This document shows positions 9,080-20,172 of a stretch of 64,000 nt of DNA, one piece after another. The notes beneath the pieces were generated by a model that saw only the letters and a list, made by a program, of their open reading frames with translations, was not told where the DNA came from and made no database searches. The position numbers were made by a program, and so were the translations under genes. Each line of letters opens with the position of its first letter. Position 1 is the first letter of the stretch. Source of the stretch: Streptomyces sp. SCUT-3 (GTDB taxonomy: Bacteria; Actinomycetota; Actinomycetes; Streptomycetales; Streptomycetaceae); the NCBI RefSeq assembly GCF_014083985.1, contig NZ_CP046907.1:4192501-4256500 (forward strand). Direction: 5' to 3'.

Positions 9080-10275
9080 CGACCTCCCCCGAGTACACGG
9101 TTCCCCGCTACACCCCCGAACGCTCCACCCTGGCCAAGGTGTTCGCCCGCAACTCGATGCTGTGGCGGCTGGACTGGCTCCTGCTCGGCTCCGCCCTGCT
9201 GCTGTCGTTCGTCGGCACGCTGCTGGTGTGGTCCGCGACCCGGGAGCGCACCGAGCTCAACCAGGGGGACCCGGAGCACTTCCTGTTCCGCAACGTCCTC
9301 AACGTGTGCATCGGCCTGGCCCTGGCCGGCGGGACGGTCATGCTCGGCCACCGCAGGCTGCGCGGCGCCGTCCCGGCGATGTACGGGATCTCGGTGCTGC
9401 TGGTGGCGCTGGTCCTCACCCCGCTGGGCAGCACCATCAACGGCGCGCACGCCTGGATCAAACTCGGCGGCGGCTTCTCCATCCAGCCCTCGGAGTTCAC
9501 CAAGGTCACCATCGTCCTGGGCATGGCGATGCTGCTGGCCGCCCGGGTGGACGCCGGCGACCGCGAGTACCCCGACCACCGCACGGTCGTGCAGGCGCTC
9601 GTCCTGGCCGCGGTGCCGATGGCCGTCGTCATGCTGATGCCGGACCTCGGCTCGGTCATGGTGATGGCCGTCATCGTCCTGGGCGTGCTCCTCGCCTCCG
9701 GCGCCTCCAACCGGTGGGTGCTCGGCCTGATCGGCGCGGGCGCCGGCGGCGCCGTCCTCGTCTGGCAGCTCGGAGTGCTGGACCAGTACCAGATCGACCG
9801 CTTCGCCGCCTTCGCCAACCCCGCGCTCGACCCCTCCGGCGTCGGCTACAACACCAACCAGGCCCGCATCGCGATCGGCTCGGGCGGACTCTTCGGCAAG
9901 GGGCTGTTCGAGGGCACGCAGACCACGGGCCGGTTCGTGCCCGAGCAGCAGACCGACTTCGTCTTCACCGTGGCGGGGGAGGAGCTCGGCTTCCTAGGCG
10001 CCGGCCTGATCATCGTCCTGCTCGGCGTGATCCTGTGGCGGGCGTGCCGGATCGCCCGCCAGGCCCCCGACCTGTACGGCACGATCGTCGCGGCCGGCAT
10101 CGTGGCCTGGTTCGCCTTCCAGTCCTTCGAGAACATCGGCATGACGCTGGGCATCATGCCCGTCGCCGGCCTGCCGCTGCCGTTCGTCTCCTACGGCGGT
10201 TCCTCGATGTTCGCCGTCTGGATCGCCGTCGGGCTGCTCCAGTCCGTCAAGATGCGACGACCCCTGAGCGCCTGA
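9076..10275 (+). CDS. rodA: SEDS peptidoglycan glycosyltransferase RodA (Sfr)
   Basis: Polytopic SEDS-family glycan polymerase that extends glycan strands from lipid II and pairs with the PBP2 encoded just upstream. The 399-aa protein has about ten transmembrane helices. Conserved SEDS features are seen: PSEFTKVTIVLGMA, PDLGSVMVMAVI, the QTDFVFTVAGEELGFLGA loop, and the C-terminal PVAGLPLPFVSYGGSSM signature. The ATG at 9076 overlaps the pbp2 stop. FtsW and SpoVE are the paralogues, but location in the mre cluster indicates the RodA/Sfr member. It is the last gene of the mre unit; a new promoter-like element appears before the next gene. Confidence 0.95.
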   Translation: MTTSPEYTVPRYTPERSTLAKVFARNSMLWRLDWLLLGSALLLSFVGTLLVWSATRERTELNQGDPEHFLFRNVLNVCIGLALAGGTVMLGHRRLRGAVPAMYGISVLLVALVLTPLGSTINGAHAWIKLGGGFSIQPSEFTKVTIVLGMAMLLAARVDAGDREYPDHRTVVQALVLAAVPMAVVMLMPDLGSVMVMAVIVLGVLLASGASNRWVLGLIGAGAGGAVLVWQLGVLDQYQIDRFAAFANPALDPSGVGYNTNQARIAIGSGGLFGKGLFEGTQTTGRFVPEQQTDFVFTVAGEELGFLGAGLIIVLLGVILWRACRIARQAPDLYGTIVAAGIVAWFAFQSFENIGMTLGIMPVAGLPLPFVSYGGSSMFAVWIAVGLLQSVKMRRPLSA

Positions 10276-10355
10276 CCCGCCGGCTCGCCCGGCCCTGCCC
10301 CGTCCGGCCCCCGCCCCGCCCTGTCCGGCCCTGCCCGCGGCCCGGCGGGGCGGGT

Positions 10356-10361
10356 TAGGCT
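10356..10361 (+). promoter_or_regulatory. Possible -10 box for CYTH-CHAD gene
   Basis: TAGGCT fits TAnnnT, 28 nt before the ATG. The short leader still holds an AGGAGGA ribosome binding site. Confidence 0.4.
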
Positions 10362-10389
10362 CGACGCACCGGCGGGCAGGAGGAGCGTC

Positions 10390-11928
10390 ATGGCTTCCAC
10401 GGTGCACGAGGTCGAGCGCAAGTACGAGGCCGCGGACGGCGTTCCGCTGCCGCCCCTGGACGGGCTGCCCGGCGTGGCCCGCGTCGAGGACGCGGGGACC
10501 GCCGCCCTGGACGCCGTCTACTTCGACACCGCCGGCCTGCGGCTCGCCGCCCGCCGCATCACCCTGCGCAGCCGCACCGGAGGCGACGACGCCGGCTGGC
10601 ACCTCAAGCTCCCCTCCGACGCGCCCGACACCCGCACCGAGGTCCGGCTGCCCCCGTCCGGGGGCCGCGACGTCCCCGCGGAACTGGCCGCGCAGGTCGC
10701 CCGCCACCTGCGCGGCGAACGGCTGCTGCCCGTCGTGCGGATCAAGAACAGCCGTGAGAGGCACCACCTGTACGACGCAGACGGCCGACTGCTCGCCGAG
10801 GTCGCCCGGGACCGGGTCACCGCCCAGCTCCTCGAACCCGGCGGCCGACCGTCCTCCGCGGTGACCGCCACCGGCTGGTCCGAGATCGAGGTCGAACTCG
10901 CGCCCGGCGCGCCGCGGAGGCTGCTGGACGAGGTGGAGCGCAGGTTCGCCGCTGCCGGCATCCGCCGCTCCTCCTCCCCGTCGAAGCTCCTGCGCGCGCT
11001 CGGCGACCGCGCCCCGCAGCCGGCGCCGCCGCCCCCCGCCCCGCCCGGGGGCACCGGCACCGCCGGGGACGCCGCCGTCGCCTACCTGCACGGCCGCCTG
11101 CTCGCCCTCCTGGCCGTGGACCCGGCCGTGCGCCTCGACGAGGAGGACGCCGTGCACCGCATGCGGGTGGCCACCCGCCGCCTGCGCAGCGCCCTGAAGA
11201 CCTACCGCCGCGAACTCGACCGCACGGCCACCGACCCCCTCGCCGAGGAGCTGAAGTGGCTCGCCGGCGTACTGGGCCGCGAGCGGGACCGCGAGGTCCT
11301 GGACGCGCGCCTGCGCACCCGGCTCGGCGAGCTGCCCGCGGCCGCGGGAACCGCCGCGGCGGACCGCCGGCTCCGGGACCGCTTCGCCGCCTCCCGCGCC
11401 GGCAACCGCGACCTGCTGCTGCGGGAGATGAACGGAGCCCGGTACTTCCGGCTGCTCGACGCCCTCGAGGAGCTCGTCGCCTCCCCGCCCCTGCGCCGCC
11501 CCGCCCGGAAGCCGGCGCGCGGCGCCGCCGTGCGCGCCCTGCGCCGCGAGCGCCGCCGCCTCACCCGGCGCATGGACGCGGCCCGGGGCCTGCCGCCCGG
11601 CGAGGAGCGCGACCGCGCCCTGCACGAGGCGCGCAAGGCGGCCAAGCGCGCCCGCTACGCCGCGGAGTCCGCCGCACCGGTGCTGGGGAAGCCCGCGAAG
11701 AAGCAGCAGAAGGCGCTGAAGAAGGTGCAGAAGCTGCTCGGCGAGCACCAGGACAGCGTGGTCGCCCGTGAGGCCCTGCTGCGGATCGCCGCCGAGACCC
11801 GGGCCGACGGCGGCGACACCTTCCCCTTCGGGGCCGCCTACCAGCTGGAACGCCACCGCGCCGCCGAGGTGGAGGCCCGGCTGCCGCGCACGTGGCGGAA
11901 GGCGCGCAGGCGCATGCCCGTGGGCTGA
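10390..11928 (+). CDS. CYTH and CHAD domain protein
   Basis: A 512-aa cytoplasmic protein with an N-terminal CYTH domain (about residues 5-200, starting with the signature EVERKYE and containing YFDTAGLRLAARRITLRSR) and a C-terminal CHAD domain (about 225-505) with histidine/arginine-rich helices, VHRMRVATRRLRSALKTYRR and LHEARKAAKRARYAAE. CYTH domains bind triphosphate compounds such as inorganic triphosphate; CHAD domains bind polyphosphate. The pair is therefore probably a polyphosphate-associated triphosphatase, but this is family inference. The ATG at 10390 follows AGGAGGA at ideal spacing. It is independent of the mre unit, and a separate gene follows. Confidence 0.9.
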   Translation: MASTVHEVERKYEAADGVPLPPLDGLPGVARVEDAGTAALDAVYFDTAGLRLAARRITLRSRTGGDDAGWHLKLPSDAPDTRTEVRLPPSGGRDVPAELAAQVARHLRGERLLPVVRIKNSRERHHLYDADGRLLAEVARDRVTAQLLEPGGRPSSAVTATGWSEIEVELAPGAPRRLLDEVERRFAAAGIRRSSSPSKLLRALGDRAPQPAPPPPAPPGGTGTAGDAAVAYLHGRLLALLAVDPAVRLDEEDAVHRMRVATRRLRSALKTYRRELDRTATDPLAEELKWLAGVLGRERDREVLDARLRTRLGELPAAAGTAAADRRLRDRFAASRAGNRDLLLREMNGARYFRLLDALEELVASPPLRRPARKPARGAAVRALRRERRRLTRRMDAARGLPPGEERDRALHEARKAAKRARYAAESAAPVLGKPAKKQQKALKKVQKLLGEHQDSVVAREALLRIAAETRADGGDTFPFGAAYQLERHRAAEVEARLPRTWRKARRRMPVG

Positions 11929-12043
11929 ACCTGCCCGCCCCGGGACCGCCGGGGAGGGCCGGGAACCGCGGCGGCGGGGGAGTGCCCTCGGCCGCGCTAC
12001 CCTTGAGGGTCAACCCTGCCAGCTGTCAGAAAGACACTCCTCT

Positions 12044-13972
<1,929 letters not shown>

Positions 13973-13977
13973 CGGGG

Positions 13978-14009
13978 CCGCGGGGCCGGTGTCCGCACCG
14001 GCCCCGCGG
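13978..14009 (+). terminator. Hairpin after radical SAM gene
   Basis: Perfect 14-bp stem (13978-13991 with 13996-14009) closed by a TCCG tetraloop, five bases after the stop. Confidence 0.75.
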
Positions 14010-14238
14010 ACGGGGGCGCGCCTTCGCACCCGGCCGGTGCGGCGGCCCTGGGGCAGGGGCGGCGACACGCCCGGGACGCCGCGTACCCTGGAAACCTGCA
14101 GCACCCGCTGCGTCCGCAGCACCTGCCGCGGCCGCGGCACCCGTTCCACCCGCTGTATCCGCTGTATCCGCAACGCCTGCGGTACCGCGACACCCGCGGC
14201 GTCCGCATCCGTACGACTCCACGAAGGACTGAGCGACC

Positions 14239-15093
14239 CTGGCCCGCCGACAGCCCGAAGGTCCGCCGCCCGCTCCGGCGGTGCAGCGCATCCGCCTGCG
14301 CTACACCAAGCGCGGCCGCCTCCGCTTCACCAGCCACCGTGACTTCCAGCGCGCCTTCGAGCGGGCACTGCGCCGGGCCGAGGTGCCCATGGCGTACTCC
14401 GCGGGCTTCACCCCGCACCCCAAGGTCTCGTACAACAACGCCGCGCCCACCGGTGTGGCCAGCGAGGCCGAGTACCTGGAGATCGCCGTCGTCCGCGAGG
14501 TCGACGTCGAGAAGCTGCGGGCCCTGCTCGACGAGTCGCTGCCCGACGGGCTGGACGTGATCGACGCGGTCGAGGCCCGGACCTCCGGCTTCGCCGACCG
14601 CCTCCAGGCGTCCGAATGGCTGGTCCGGCTCGACGGCGTCGACGCCGCGACCGCGGAACGGGCCACCGCCCGCTTCCTCGCCGCGGACGAGGTGAGCGTC
14701 GAGCGCCTCACCAAGAACGGCGTCCGCACCTTCGACGCGCGGGGCGCCGTCGTCCGGCTGGAACCGTTCCCCGAGGGTGCGGAGGGGCTGCCCCCCGCGG
14801 TTTCCGGGCCGACGGCCGATAGGCCGGGCGTGGGAGGCTGTGCGATACTGCGGCTGGTTGTTCGGCATGCGACACCTGCCGTGCGACCCGACGACGTCCT
14901 GTCCGGCCTCCGCGTGGCTGCAGACCTGGCGCCGCCGGTCCCCGCAGCGGTGACCAGGCTGGCGCAGGGGCCGCTCGACGAGCAGGCCGGAACGGTGACC
15001 GATCCGTTCGCGCCCGACCGCGACCCGGTCCCGGCCGCCACACCCAGGGCCGCCGGACTGACGCCCGCAGGCGCGCCGGACGGTTCCGCCTAG
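14239..15093 (+). CDS. DUF2344 family protein (TIGR03936), probable CTG start
   Basis: Conserved partner of the TIGR03960 radical SAM protein; function unknown. The recognisable domain covers about the first 190 residues (RIRLRYTKRGRLRFTSHRDF, FTPHPKVSYNNAAPTGV, SEAEYLEIAV). The rest is proline- and alanine-rich and probably disordered. A GTG at 14281 gives a 270-aa protein but has no well-spaced ribosome binding site (GAAGG lies 19 nt away). A CTG at 14239 extends it by 14 residues (MARRQPEGPPPAPA) and has GAAGGA at 14223-14228, 10 nt upstream. I prefer the CTG but am unsure. The 13973-14238 gap holds a terminator and short repeats, including CCGCTGTAT twice in a row, and no gene. Confidence 0.85.
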   Translation: MARRQPEGPPPAPAVQRIRLRYTKRGRLRFTSHRDFQRAFERALRRAEVPMAYSAGFTPHPKVSYNNAAPTGVASEAEYLEIAVVREVDVEKLRALLDESLPDGLDVIDAVEARTSGFADRLQASEWLVRLDGVDAATAERATARFLAADEVSVERLTKNGVRTFDARGAVVRLEPFPEGAEGLPPAVSGPTADRPGVGGCAILRLVVRHATPAVRPDDVLSGLRVAADLAPPVPAAVTRLAQGPLDEQAGTVTDPFAPDRDPVPAATPRAAGLTPAGAPDGSA

Positions 15094-15315
15094 GAGCGGT
15101 CGTCGAAGCGTCGCCGAGGCGCCAGGAGCGATCCGGACCCGGGCGGCGCACTGACCAGGAGACTTTTCGCCGGTGCCGCAAGGACGGACCCGGCGGAGCG
15201 AGAAGACAGCTCCCGTGCGGCGCCCACGCCCCTGGCAGCGGACCCGCTAAGTGTCGCGCGGGTCGCGGCCGGATCGGGGCGCGGCGCCCGGGAGCGTGAC
15301 GGGAGATACGCCCGC

Positions 15316-18300
15316 ATGCTCGAGAACACCGAGCCGAACGACGAAACGTCGAACGGCTCCGATACCGAAGAGAGCGCCGCGCCTGCCGCGCCGCGCCGCC
15401 GTCGCCGTGCCGCCAGCCGTCCGGCCGGCAGCCCGGCCGTGACCGGAGGGGCCGGCGACGCCGTCGGTCCCGTGACCGTTCCCGCGCCCGCCGCGGCCGA
15501 GCCCGCCCCGCAGGCACCGGCGGAGACGGAAGCGGAGACCGCGGCCGCCCCGGCCGAGCCCGAGGCTCCGGCCGCTCCGGCCCGTACCCGTCGCCGTCGT
15601 GCGGCTTCCGCCCCGGCGGGTTCGCCCGCGGTGCGGGAGACCCCGGCGGCGGAACCGGCTCCCGCGGCCGAGGCCGCCCCGGTCGAGGCTGCCGCGGCCG
15701 CCGAGCCCGTGGTTGCGGAGGAGGCTCCGGCCGCCCCGGCCGAGCCCGAGGCTCCGGCCGCTCCGGCCCGTACCCGCCGCCGTCGTGCGGCTTCCGCCCC
15801 GGCGGGCTCGCCCGCGGTGAAGGAGACCCCGGCGGAGCCTGCGGCCGAGGCCGCTACGGCCGCCGAGCCCGCGGCCGCGGAGGAGGCTCCGGCCGCCCCG
15901 GCCGAGCCCGAGGCCCCGGCCGCTCCGGCCCGTACCCGCCGCCGTCGTGCGGCTTCCGCCCCGGCGGGCTCGCCCGCGGTGAAGGAGACCCCCGCGGCGG
16001 AACCGGCCCCTGCGGCCGAGTCCGCCCCGGCCGAGCCGGCCGCGGCCGCCGAACCCGCACCCCGGACCCGCAGCCGCCGCCGTACGGCCGCAGCCGCGGC
16101 CGAAACCGTCCCGGCCACCGAGGCCGCTCCGGCCGCCGAGGCCGTCCAGGCCGGGAGCGCTGCTCCCGCCGGGGGCGCCGGAGCCCCCGAGGCGCCCGAA
16201 GAGGCCGCCCCGGCCGCTCCCCGCCGGCGCACCCGCCGCCGCGCGACGTCCGCCGCCACGGAGGTCGCGGAGACCGCCCCCGCCGTGGACGAGGCGCCTG
16301 CCAAGGCGCTGCAGGCCGAGCCCCCGGCTGCACCCGCCCCGGCCGCACCCGCCCCGGCATCCGCGGAGACCGAGCCCGAGGCCGAGGCCCCGGCTGCCCC
16401 GGCCCGCACCCGCCGCCGTGCGGTGCGTCCGCCGACCGCCCTGTTCCAGGCCCCGGTGTTCACCGCCCCGGTCTTCCAGGAGGAGCCCGAGCACGTCCCT
16501 GCCGCTCCCGAGGAGGCCGAGGAGGAGGAAGAGGAGACCGCCGACCGGCAGTTCGCCGAGGCCGGTACGCGTCGCCGCCGGCGCCGCCGCTCCGCCTCCC
16601 CGGAGGACGTGCACGGCGAGGCCGAGCAGGTGGAGGAGGCCGAGGAGGAGCCCGAGGCCGAGTCCGAGTCCGAGGCCGCCGGTGCCGAGGAGTCCGAGTA
16701 CGAGACGGACGAGTCCGGCGCCGAGAGGCCCTCGCGCCGCCGCCGCAGGGGCGGTCGTCGCCGCCGCCGGGGCGAGGCCGGAGAGGCCGACACCTCCGAG
16801 GCCGAGGAGTCCGAGGAGGGCGGGGCCGAGTCCGAGGAGGGCGCCGAGGGCGCGTCCGAGGAGGCCGGTGGCCCCGAGCCGGAGGAGGGCGCGGGGAGCA
16901 GCAGCCGCCGTCGCCGTCGCCGCCGTCGCCGCAGCGGGGAGGCCGCCGAGGCCGAGCCGGGCGGTGACGAGCCGGAGCGAACCGTCGTCAGGATCCGGGA
17001 GCCGCGCAAGCGCGCCGAGGAGGAGTCCGCCCCGAGCGACGAGGTGCAGTCCATCAAGGGCTCGACCCGTCTGGAGGCGAAGAAGCAGCGCCGCCGCGAG
17101 GGCCGCGAGCAGGGCCGCCGCCGCGTGCCGATCATCACCGAGGCGGAGTTCCTCGCCCGCCGCGAGGCCGTCGAGCGCGTGATGGTCGTGCGGCAGAACG
17201 GCGACCGCACCCAGATCGGCGTCCTCGAGGACAACGTGCTCGTCGAGCACTACGTCAACAAGGAGCAGTCCACCTCCTACGTCGGCAACGTCTATCTGGG
17301 CAAGGTCCAGAACGTGCTGCCGTCGATGGAGGCCGCCTTCGTCGACATCGGCAAGGGGCGCAACGCCGTGCTCTACGCCGGTGAGGTGAACTTCGAGGCG
17401 CTCGGCCTCGGCCACGGCCCCCGGCGCATCGAGAGCGCGCTCAAGTCCGGGCAGCCGGTCCTGGTGCAGGTCACCAAGGACCCGATCGGCCACAAGGGCG
17501 CCCGGCTCACCAGCCAGGTCTCCCTCCCCGGCCGCTACCTGGTCTACGTGCCCGAGGGCTCGATGACCGGCATCAGCCGCAAGCTCCCCGACACCGAGCG
17601 CGCGCGCCTGAAGCAGATCCTCAAGAAGATCGTCCCCGAGAACGCCGGCGTCATCGTGCGCACCGCGGCCGAGGGCGCCAGCGAGGACGAGCTCGCCCGC
17701 GACGTGGAGCGCCTGCAGGCGCAGTGGGAGGAGATCCAGAAGAAGGCCAGGAGCGGCAACGCCCCGACGCTGCTGTACGGCGAGCCGGACATGACCGTCC
17801 GGGTGGTCCGCGACATCTTCAACGAGGACTTCACCAAGGTCATCGTCTCCGGCGACGAGGCGTGGGAGACCATCCACGACTACGTCAGCCACGTCGCCCC
17901 CGACCTCGCGCCCCGGCTGAGCAGGTGGACCTCCGAGGTCGACGTCTTCGCCACCTACCGGATCGACGAGCAGTTGCTGAAGGCGCTGGACCGCAAGGTC
18001 TGGCTGCCCTCGGGCGGCTCGCTGGTGATCGACCGGACCGAGGCGATGGTCGTGGTCGACGTCAACACCGGCAAGTTCACCGGCCAGGGCGGGAACCTCG
18101 AGGAGACGGTCACCAGGAACAACCTGGAGGCGGCCGAGGAGATCGTGCGCCAGCTGCGGCTGCGCGACCTCGGCGGCATCATCGTCATCGACTTCATCGA
18201 CATGGTGCTGGAGTCCAACCGGGACCTGGTGCTGCGCCGCCTGCTGGAGTGCCTGGGCCGGGACCGGACCAAGCACCAGGTGGCCGAGGTCACCTCGCTG

Positions 18301-19584
18301 GGCCTGGTGCAGATGACCCGCAAGAGGGTCGGCCAGGGGCTGCTGGAGTCCTTCTCCGAGACCTGCGTGCACTGCAACGGCCGCGGCGTCATCGTCCACA
18401 TGGACCAGGCGACGGTGTCCGGCGGCGGGGGCAAGCGCAAGAAGAAGAAGGCCGGCGCGGCCCAGCCGGTGCACGAGCACGAGCACGTGCACGAGCCCGC
18501 CGAGGAGGCCGAGGAGGCCGCGGCGGTGTCCGCCGGGGCGCCTGCGGCTCCCGAGGCGCCCACGGCGCCCGAGCCCGCGGCGGAGGCCGAGGAGCAGGCC
18601 GCGGCGGAGGAGGAGTGGTTCGGCAGCCCGGCCGAGGCGGAGGCCGCCGCGTCCCGTCGTCGCAGCCGCCGTCGTGCGGTGCGGAAGGCGACCGCTCCGG
18701 CGGGTGCGCCGGAGGCGGCGGAGGCCGTCGTGGTCGTGGAGCCGGCGGCTCCTGCGGAGCCGGAGGCGGTCGCGGAGGCCGCTTCGGCCGAGCCGGTTGC
18801 CGAGGCGGAGGCGAAGCCCGAGCCGGAGGCCGAGGTGAAGCCCGAGGCGAAGCCGGAGCCGGAGGCTGCTCCTGCGCGTCCGCGCCGTCGTGCCGTGCGC
18901 AAGGCGACCGCTCCGGCGGGCCCGCCGGAGGCGGCGGAGGCCGCCGTCGTGGTGGAGCCAGCGGCTCCTGCGGAGCCGGAGGCGGTCGCGGCGGAGGCCG
19001 CGCCTGCGGAGCCGGAGGCCGAGGCGAAGGCCGAGCCCGAGGCTGCTCCGGCGCGGCCGCGTCGCCGTGCGGTGCGGAAGGCGACGGCCCCGGCGGGTGC
19101 GCCGGAGGCGGCGGAGGCCGTCGTGGTCGTGGAGCCGGCGGCTCCTGCGGAGCCGGAGGCGGTCGCGGAGGCCGCCCCGGCCGAGCCGGTTGCCGAGCCC
19201 GAGGCGAAGCCGGAGCCGGAGGCTGCTCCGGCGCGTCCGCGCCGTCGTGCGGTGCGCAAGGCGACCGCTCCGGCGGGCCCGCCGCAGGGGGAGCCGGGCG
19301 ACGCGGCCGTGGTGGTCCTGACGGTACCCACGCCCGAGCCCGAGGCCGCTCCCGCGCCCGAGGCCGCCGAGGCGGTGCAGGAGGAGGCTCCCGCGCCGAG
19401 GAAGCGCGCCGTCAAGAAGGCCGCGACGACGAAGAAGGCCGCCGCGAAGAAGGCACCGGCCAAGAAGGCCGCCGCCAAGAAGACCGCGGTGAAGAAGACG
19501 GCCACGGCCAAGAAGACGGCCACGAAGAAGGCCGCGGCGAAGAAGACGGCCGCGGTCAGGGCCGCCGAGGACGCGGAGGGCTGA
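15316..19584 (+). CDS. rne: Ribonuclease E/G (RNase ES)
   Basis: Endoribonuclease that cleaves single-stranded AU-rich RNA in mRNA decay and in rRNA and tRNA maturation. The 1422-aa protein is arranged in the Streptomyces manner, with the catalytic core in the middle. Residues 1-600 are disordered, Ala/Pro/Glu-rich with Arg clusters and tandem repeats. The core covers about 600-1025, with the S1 domain (TSYVGNVYLGKVQNVLPSM), the metal-binding motif VVDVNTGKF near 915, GGIIVIDFIDM, and the Zn-link CVHCNGRG near 1016. Residues 1030-1422 are a second repeat region ending in a Lys/Ala histone-like tail. The ATG at 15316 follows GGGAGA. The tails are likely scaffolds for PNPase and RNA. The 222-nt upstream gap holds no recognised element. 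rne lies directly before rplU-rpmA. Confidence 0.96.
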   Translation: MLENTEPNDETSNGSDTEESAAPAAPRRRRRAASRPAGSPAVTGGAGDAVGPVTVPAPAAAEPAPQAPAETEAETAAAPAEPEAPAAPARTRRRRAASAPAGSPAVRETPAAEPAPAAEAAPVEAAAAAEPVVAEEAPAAPAEPEAPAAPARTRRRRAASAPAGSPAVKETPAEPAAEAATAAEPAAAEEAPAAPAEPEAPAAPARTRRRRAASAPAGSPAVKETPAAEPAPAAESAPAEPAAAAEPAPRTRSRRRTAAAAAETVPATEAAPAAEAVQAGSAAPAGGAGAPEAPEEAAPAAPRRRTRRRATSAATEVAETAPAVDEAPAKALQAEPPAAPAPAAPAPASAETEPEAEAPAAPARTRRRAVRPPTALFQAPVFTAPVFQEEPEHVPAAPEEAEEEEEETADRQFAEAGTRRRRRRRSASPEDVHGEAEQVEEAEEEPEAESESEAAGAEESEYETDESGAERPSRRRRRGGRRRRRGEAGEADTSEAEESEEGGAESEEGAEGASEEAGGPEPEEGAGSSSRRRRRRRRRSGEAAEAEPGGDEPERTVVRIREPRKRAEEESAPSDEVQSIKGSTRLEAKKQRRREGREQGRRRVPIITEAEFLARREAVERVMVVRQNGDRTQIGVLEDNVLVEHYVNKEQSTSYVGNVYLGKVQNVLPSMEAAFVDIGKGRNAVLYAGEVNFEALGLGHGPRRIESALKSGQPVLVQVTKDPIGHKGARLTSQVSLPGRYLVYVPEGSMTGISRKLPDTERARLKQILKKIVPENAGVIVRTAAEGASEDELARDVERLQAQWEEIQKKARSGNAPTLLYGEPDMTVRVVRDIFNEDFTKVIVSGDEAWETIHDYVSHVAPDLAPRLSRWTSEVDVFATYRIDEQLLKALDRKVWLPSGGSLVIDRTEAMVVVDVNTGKFTGQGGNLEETVTRNNLEAAEEIVRQLRLRDLGGIIVIDFIDMVLESNRDLVLRRLLECLGRDRTKHQVAEVTSLGLVQMTRKRVGQGLLESFSETCVHCNGRGVIVHMDQATVSGGGGKRKKKKAGAAQPVHEHEHVHEPAEEAEEAAAVSAGAPAAPEAPTAPEPAAEAEEQAAAEEEWFGSPAEAEAAASRRRSRRRAVRKATAPAGAPEAAEAVVVVEPAAPAEPEAVAEAASAEPVAEAEAKPEPEAEVKPEAKPEPEAAPARPRRRAVRKATAPAGPPEAAEAAVVVEPAAPAEPEAVAAEAAPAEPEAEAKAEPEAAPARPRRRAVRKATAPAGAPEAAEAVVVVEPAAPAEPEAVAEAAPAEPVAEPEAKPEPEAAPARPRRRAVRKATAPAGPPQGEPGDAAVVVLTVPTPEPEAAPAPEAAEAVQEEAPAPRKRAVKKAATTKKAAAKKAPAKKAAAKKTAVKKTATAKKTATKKAAAKKTAAVRAAEDAEG
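15544..16015 (+). repeat. Coding tandem repeats, N-terminal part of RNase ES
   Basis: Three units of about 160-185 bp encode near-identical blocks AAPAEPEAPAAPARTRRRR followed by AASAPAGSPAV. The units start near 15544, 15729 and 15892. High DNA identity suggests recent slippage or unequal crossing-over. Confidence 0.8.
18670..19280 (+). repeat. Coding tandem repeats, C-terminal part of RNase ES
   Basis: Four copies of a block beginning RRAVRKATAPAG and continuing with PEAAEA, VVVEPAAPAEPEAVA start near 18670, 18886, 19063 and 19243 (period 177-216 bp). Each copy pairs a basic cluster with an acidic stretch. Confidence 0.8.
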
Positions 19585-19592
19585 GCCGGGTC

Positions 19593-19639
19593 CCGTCCCG
19601 TCCGGCCGGCGGCGCGATGCCGCCGGCCGGACGGGACGG
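19593..19639 (+). terminator. rne terminator hairpin
   Basis: Perfect 21-bp inverted repeat (19593-19613 with 19619-19639, 5-nt loop) nine bases after the rne stop. It separates rne from the rplU promoter. Confidence 0.85.
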
Positions 19640-19651
19640 ACCCGCGCCGGT

Positions 19652-19680
19652 TTGACCCCTGTCAAGACCCCCCGTAACCT
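19652..19680 (+). promoter_or_regulatory. Promoter of rplU-rpmA
   Basis: TTGACC (19652-19657), 17-bp spacer, TAACCT (19675-19680): a good match to the principal sigma factor consensus. It predicts a 5' leader of about 150 nt that includes a GC-rich hairpin near 19720-19742. Confidence 0.75.
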
Positions 19681-19837
19681 TGACCCTCGGCGTGTCTGCG
19701 CCACGCTCCTGAGCAACCACCTCCCGGGCTCCCCGGGGGAGGCCCCCTGTCGCAATGAATCCGGACCCCGTGTCCGTGCTCACCGAGGCGGGCTGGCATC
19801 AGGGGCATCGTCTACGAGTGAGAGAGAGTGACTCCGC

Positions 19838-20158
19838 GTGTACGCAATCGTGCGCAGCGGCGGGCGCCAGCACAAGGTGGCCGTCGGCGACATCGTCGAG
19901 ATCGACAAGCTTTCCGCCAACAAGGTGGGCGACGCGGTCGAGCTCTCGACCCTCCTCGTGGTCGACGGCGACACCGTCACCAGCGACCCGTGGGTGCTCG
20001 CCGGTGTGAAGGTCCACGCCGAGGTCGTGGACCACCACAAGGGTGAGAAGATCGACATCCTGAAGTACAAGAACAAGACCGGTTACCGCAAGCGGATCGG
20101 CCACCGCCAGCAGTACACCTCGGTGAAGATCACCGGCATCGACTCGGCTGCGAAGTAA
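19838..20158 (+). CDS. rplU: 50S ribosomal protein L21
   Basis: Component of the large ribosomal subunit that binds 23S rRNA. The 106-aa length is normal. The family start [24 protein letters not shown] and the C-terminal signature [22 protein letters not shown] are clear. The start is GTG at 19838; upstream lies GAGAGAGAG, a weak ribosome binding site. A consensus promoter at 19652-19680 leaves a leader of about 150 nt with a hairpin, which might allow autoregulation; this is only a suggestion. rpmA follows after 14 bases in the same operon, the standard bacterial rplU-rpmA pair upstream of obg. Confidence 0.98.
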   Translation: MYAIVRSGGRQHKVAVGDIVEIDKLSANKVGDAVELSTLLVVDGDTVTSDPWVLAGVKVHAEVVDHHKGEKIDILKYKNKTGYRKRIGHRQQYTSVKITGIDSAAK

Positions 20159-20172
20159 GGGACTGAGGGAAG

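Noticed and set aside
13989-14342. Small gene upstream of the DUF2344 gene
   Set aside because: It overlaps the terminator and the start of the real gene and its product is a cysteine/arginine-rich shadow; no ribosome binding site.
15247-19755. A 1,502-codon open frame antisense to RNase ES
   Set aside because: Mirror of the Ala/Pro/Glu repeats of the real gene; composition is low-complexity Arg/Gly/Leu without any recognisable domain.
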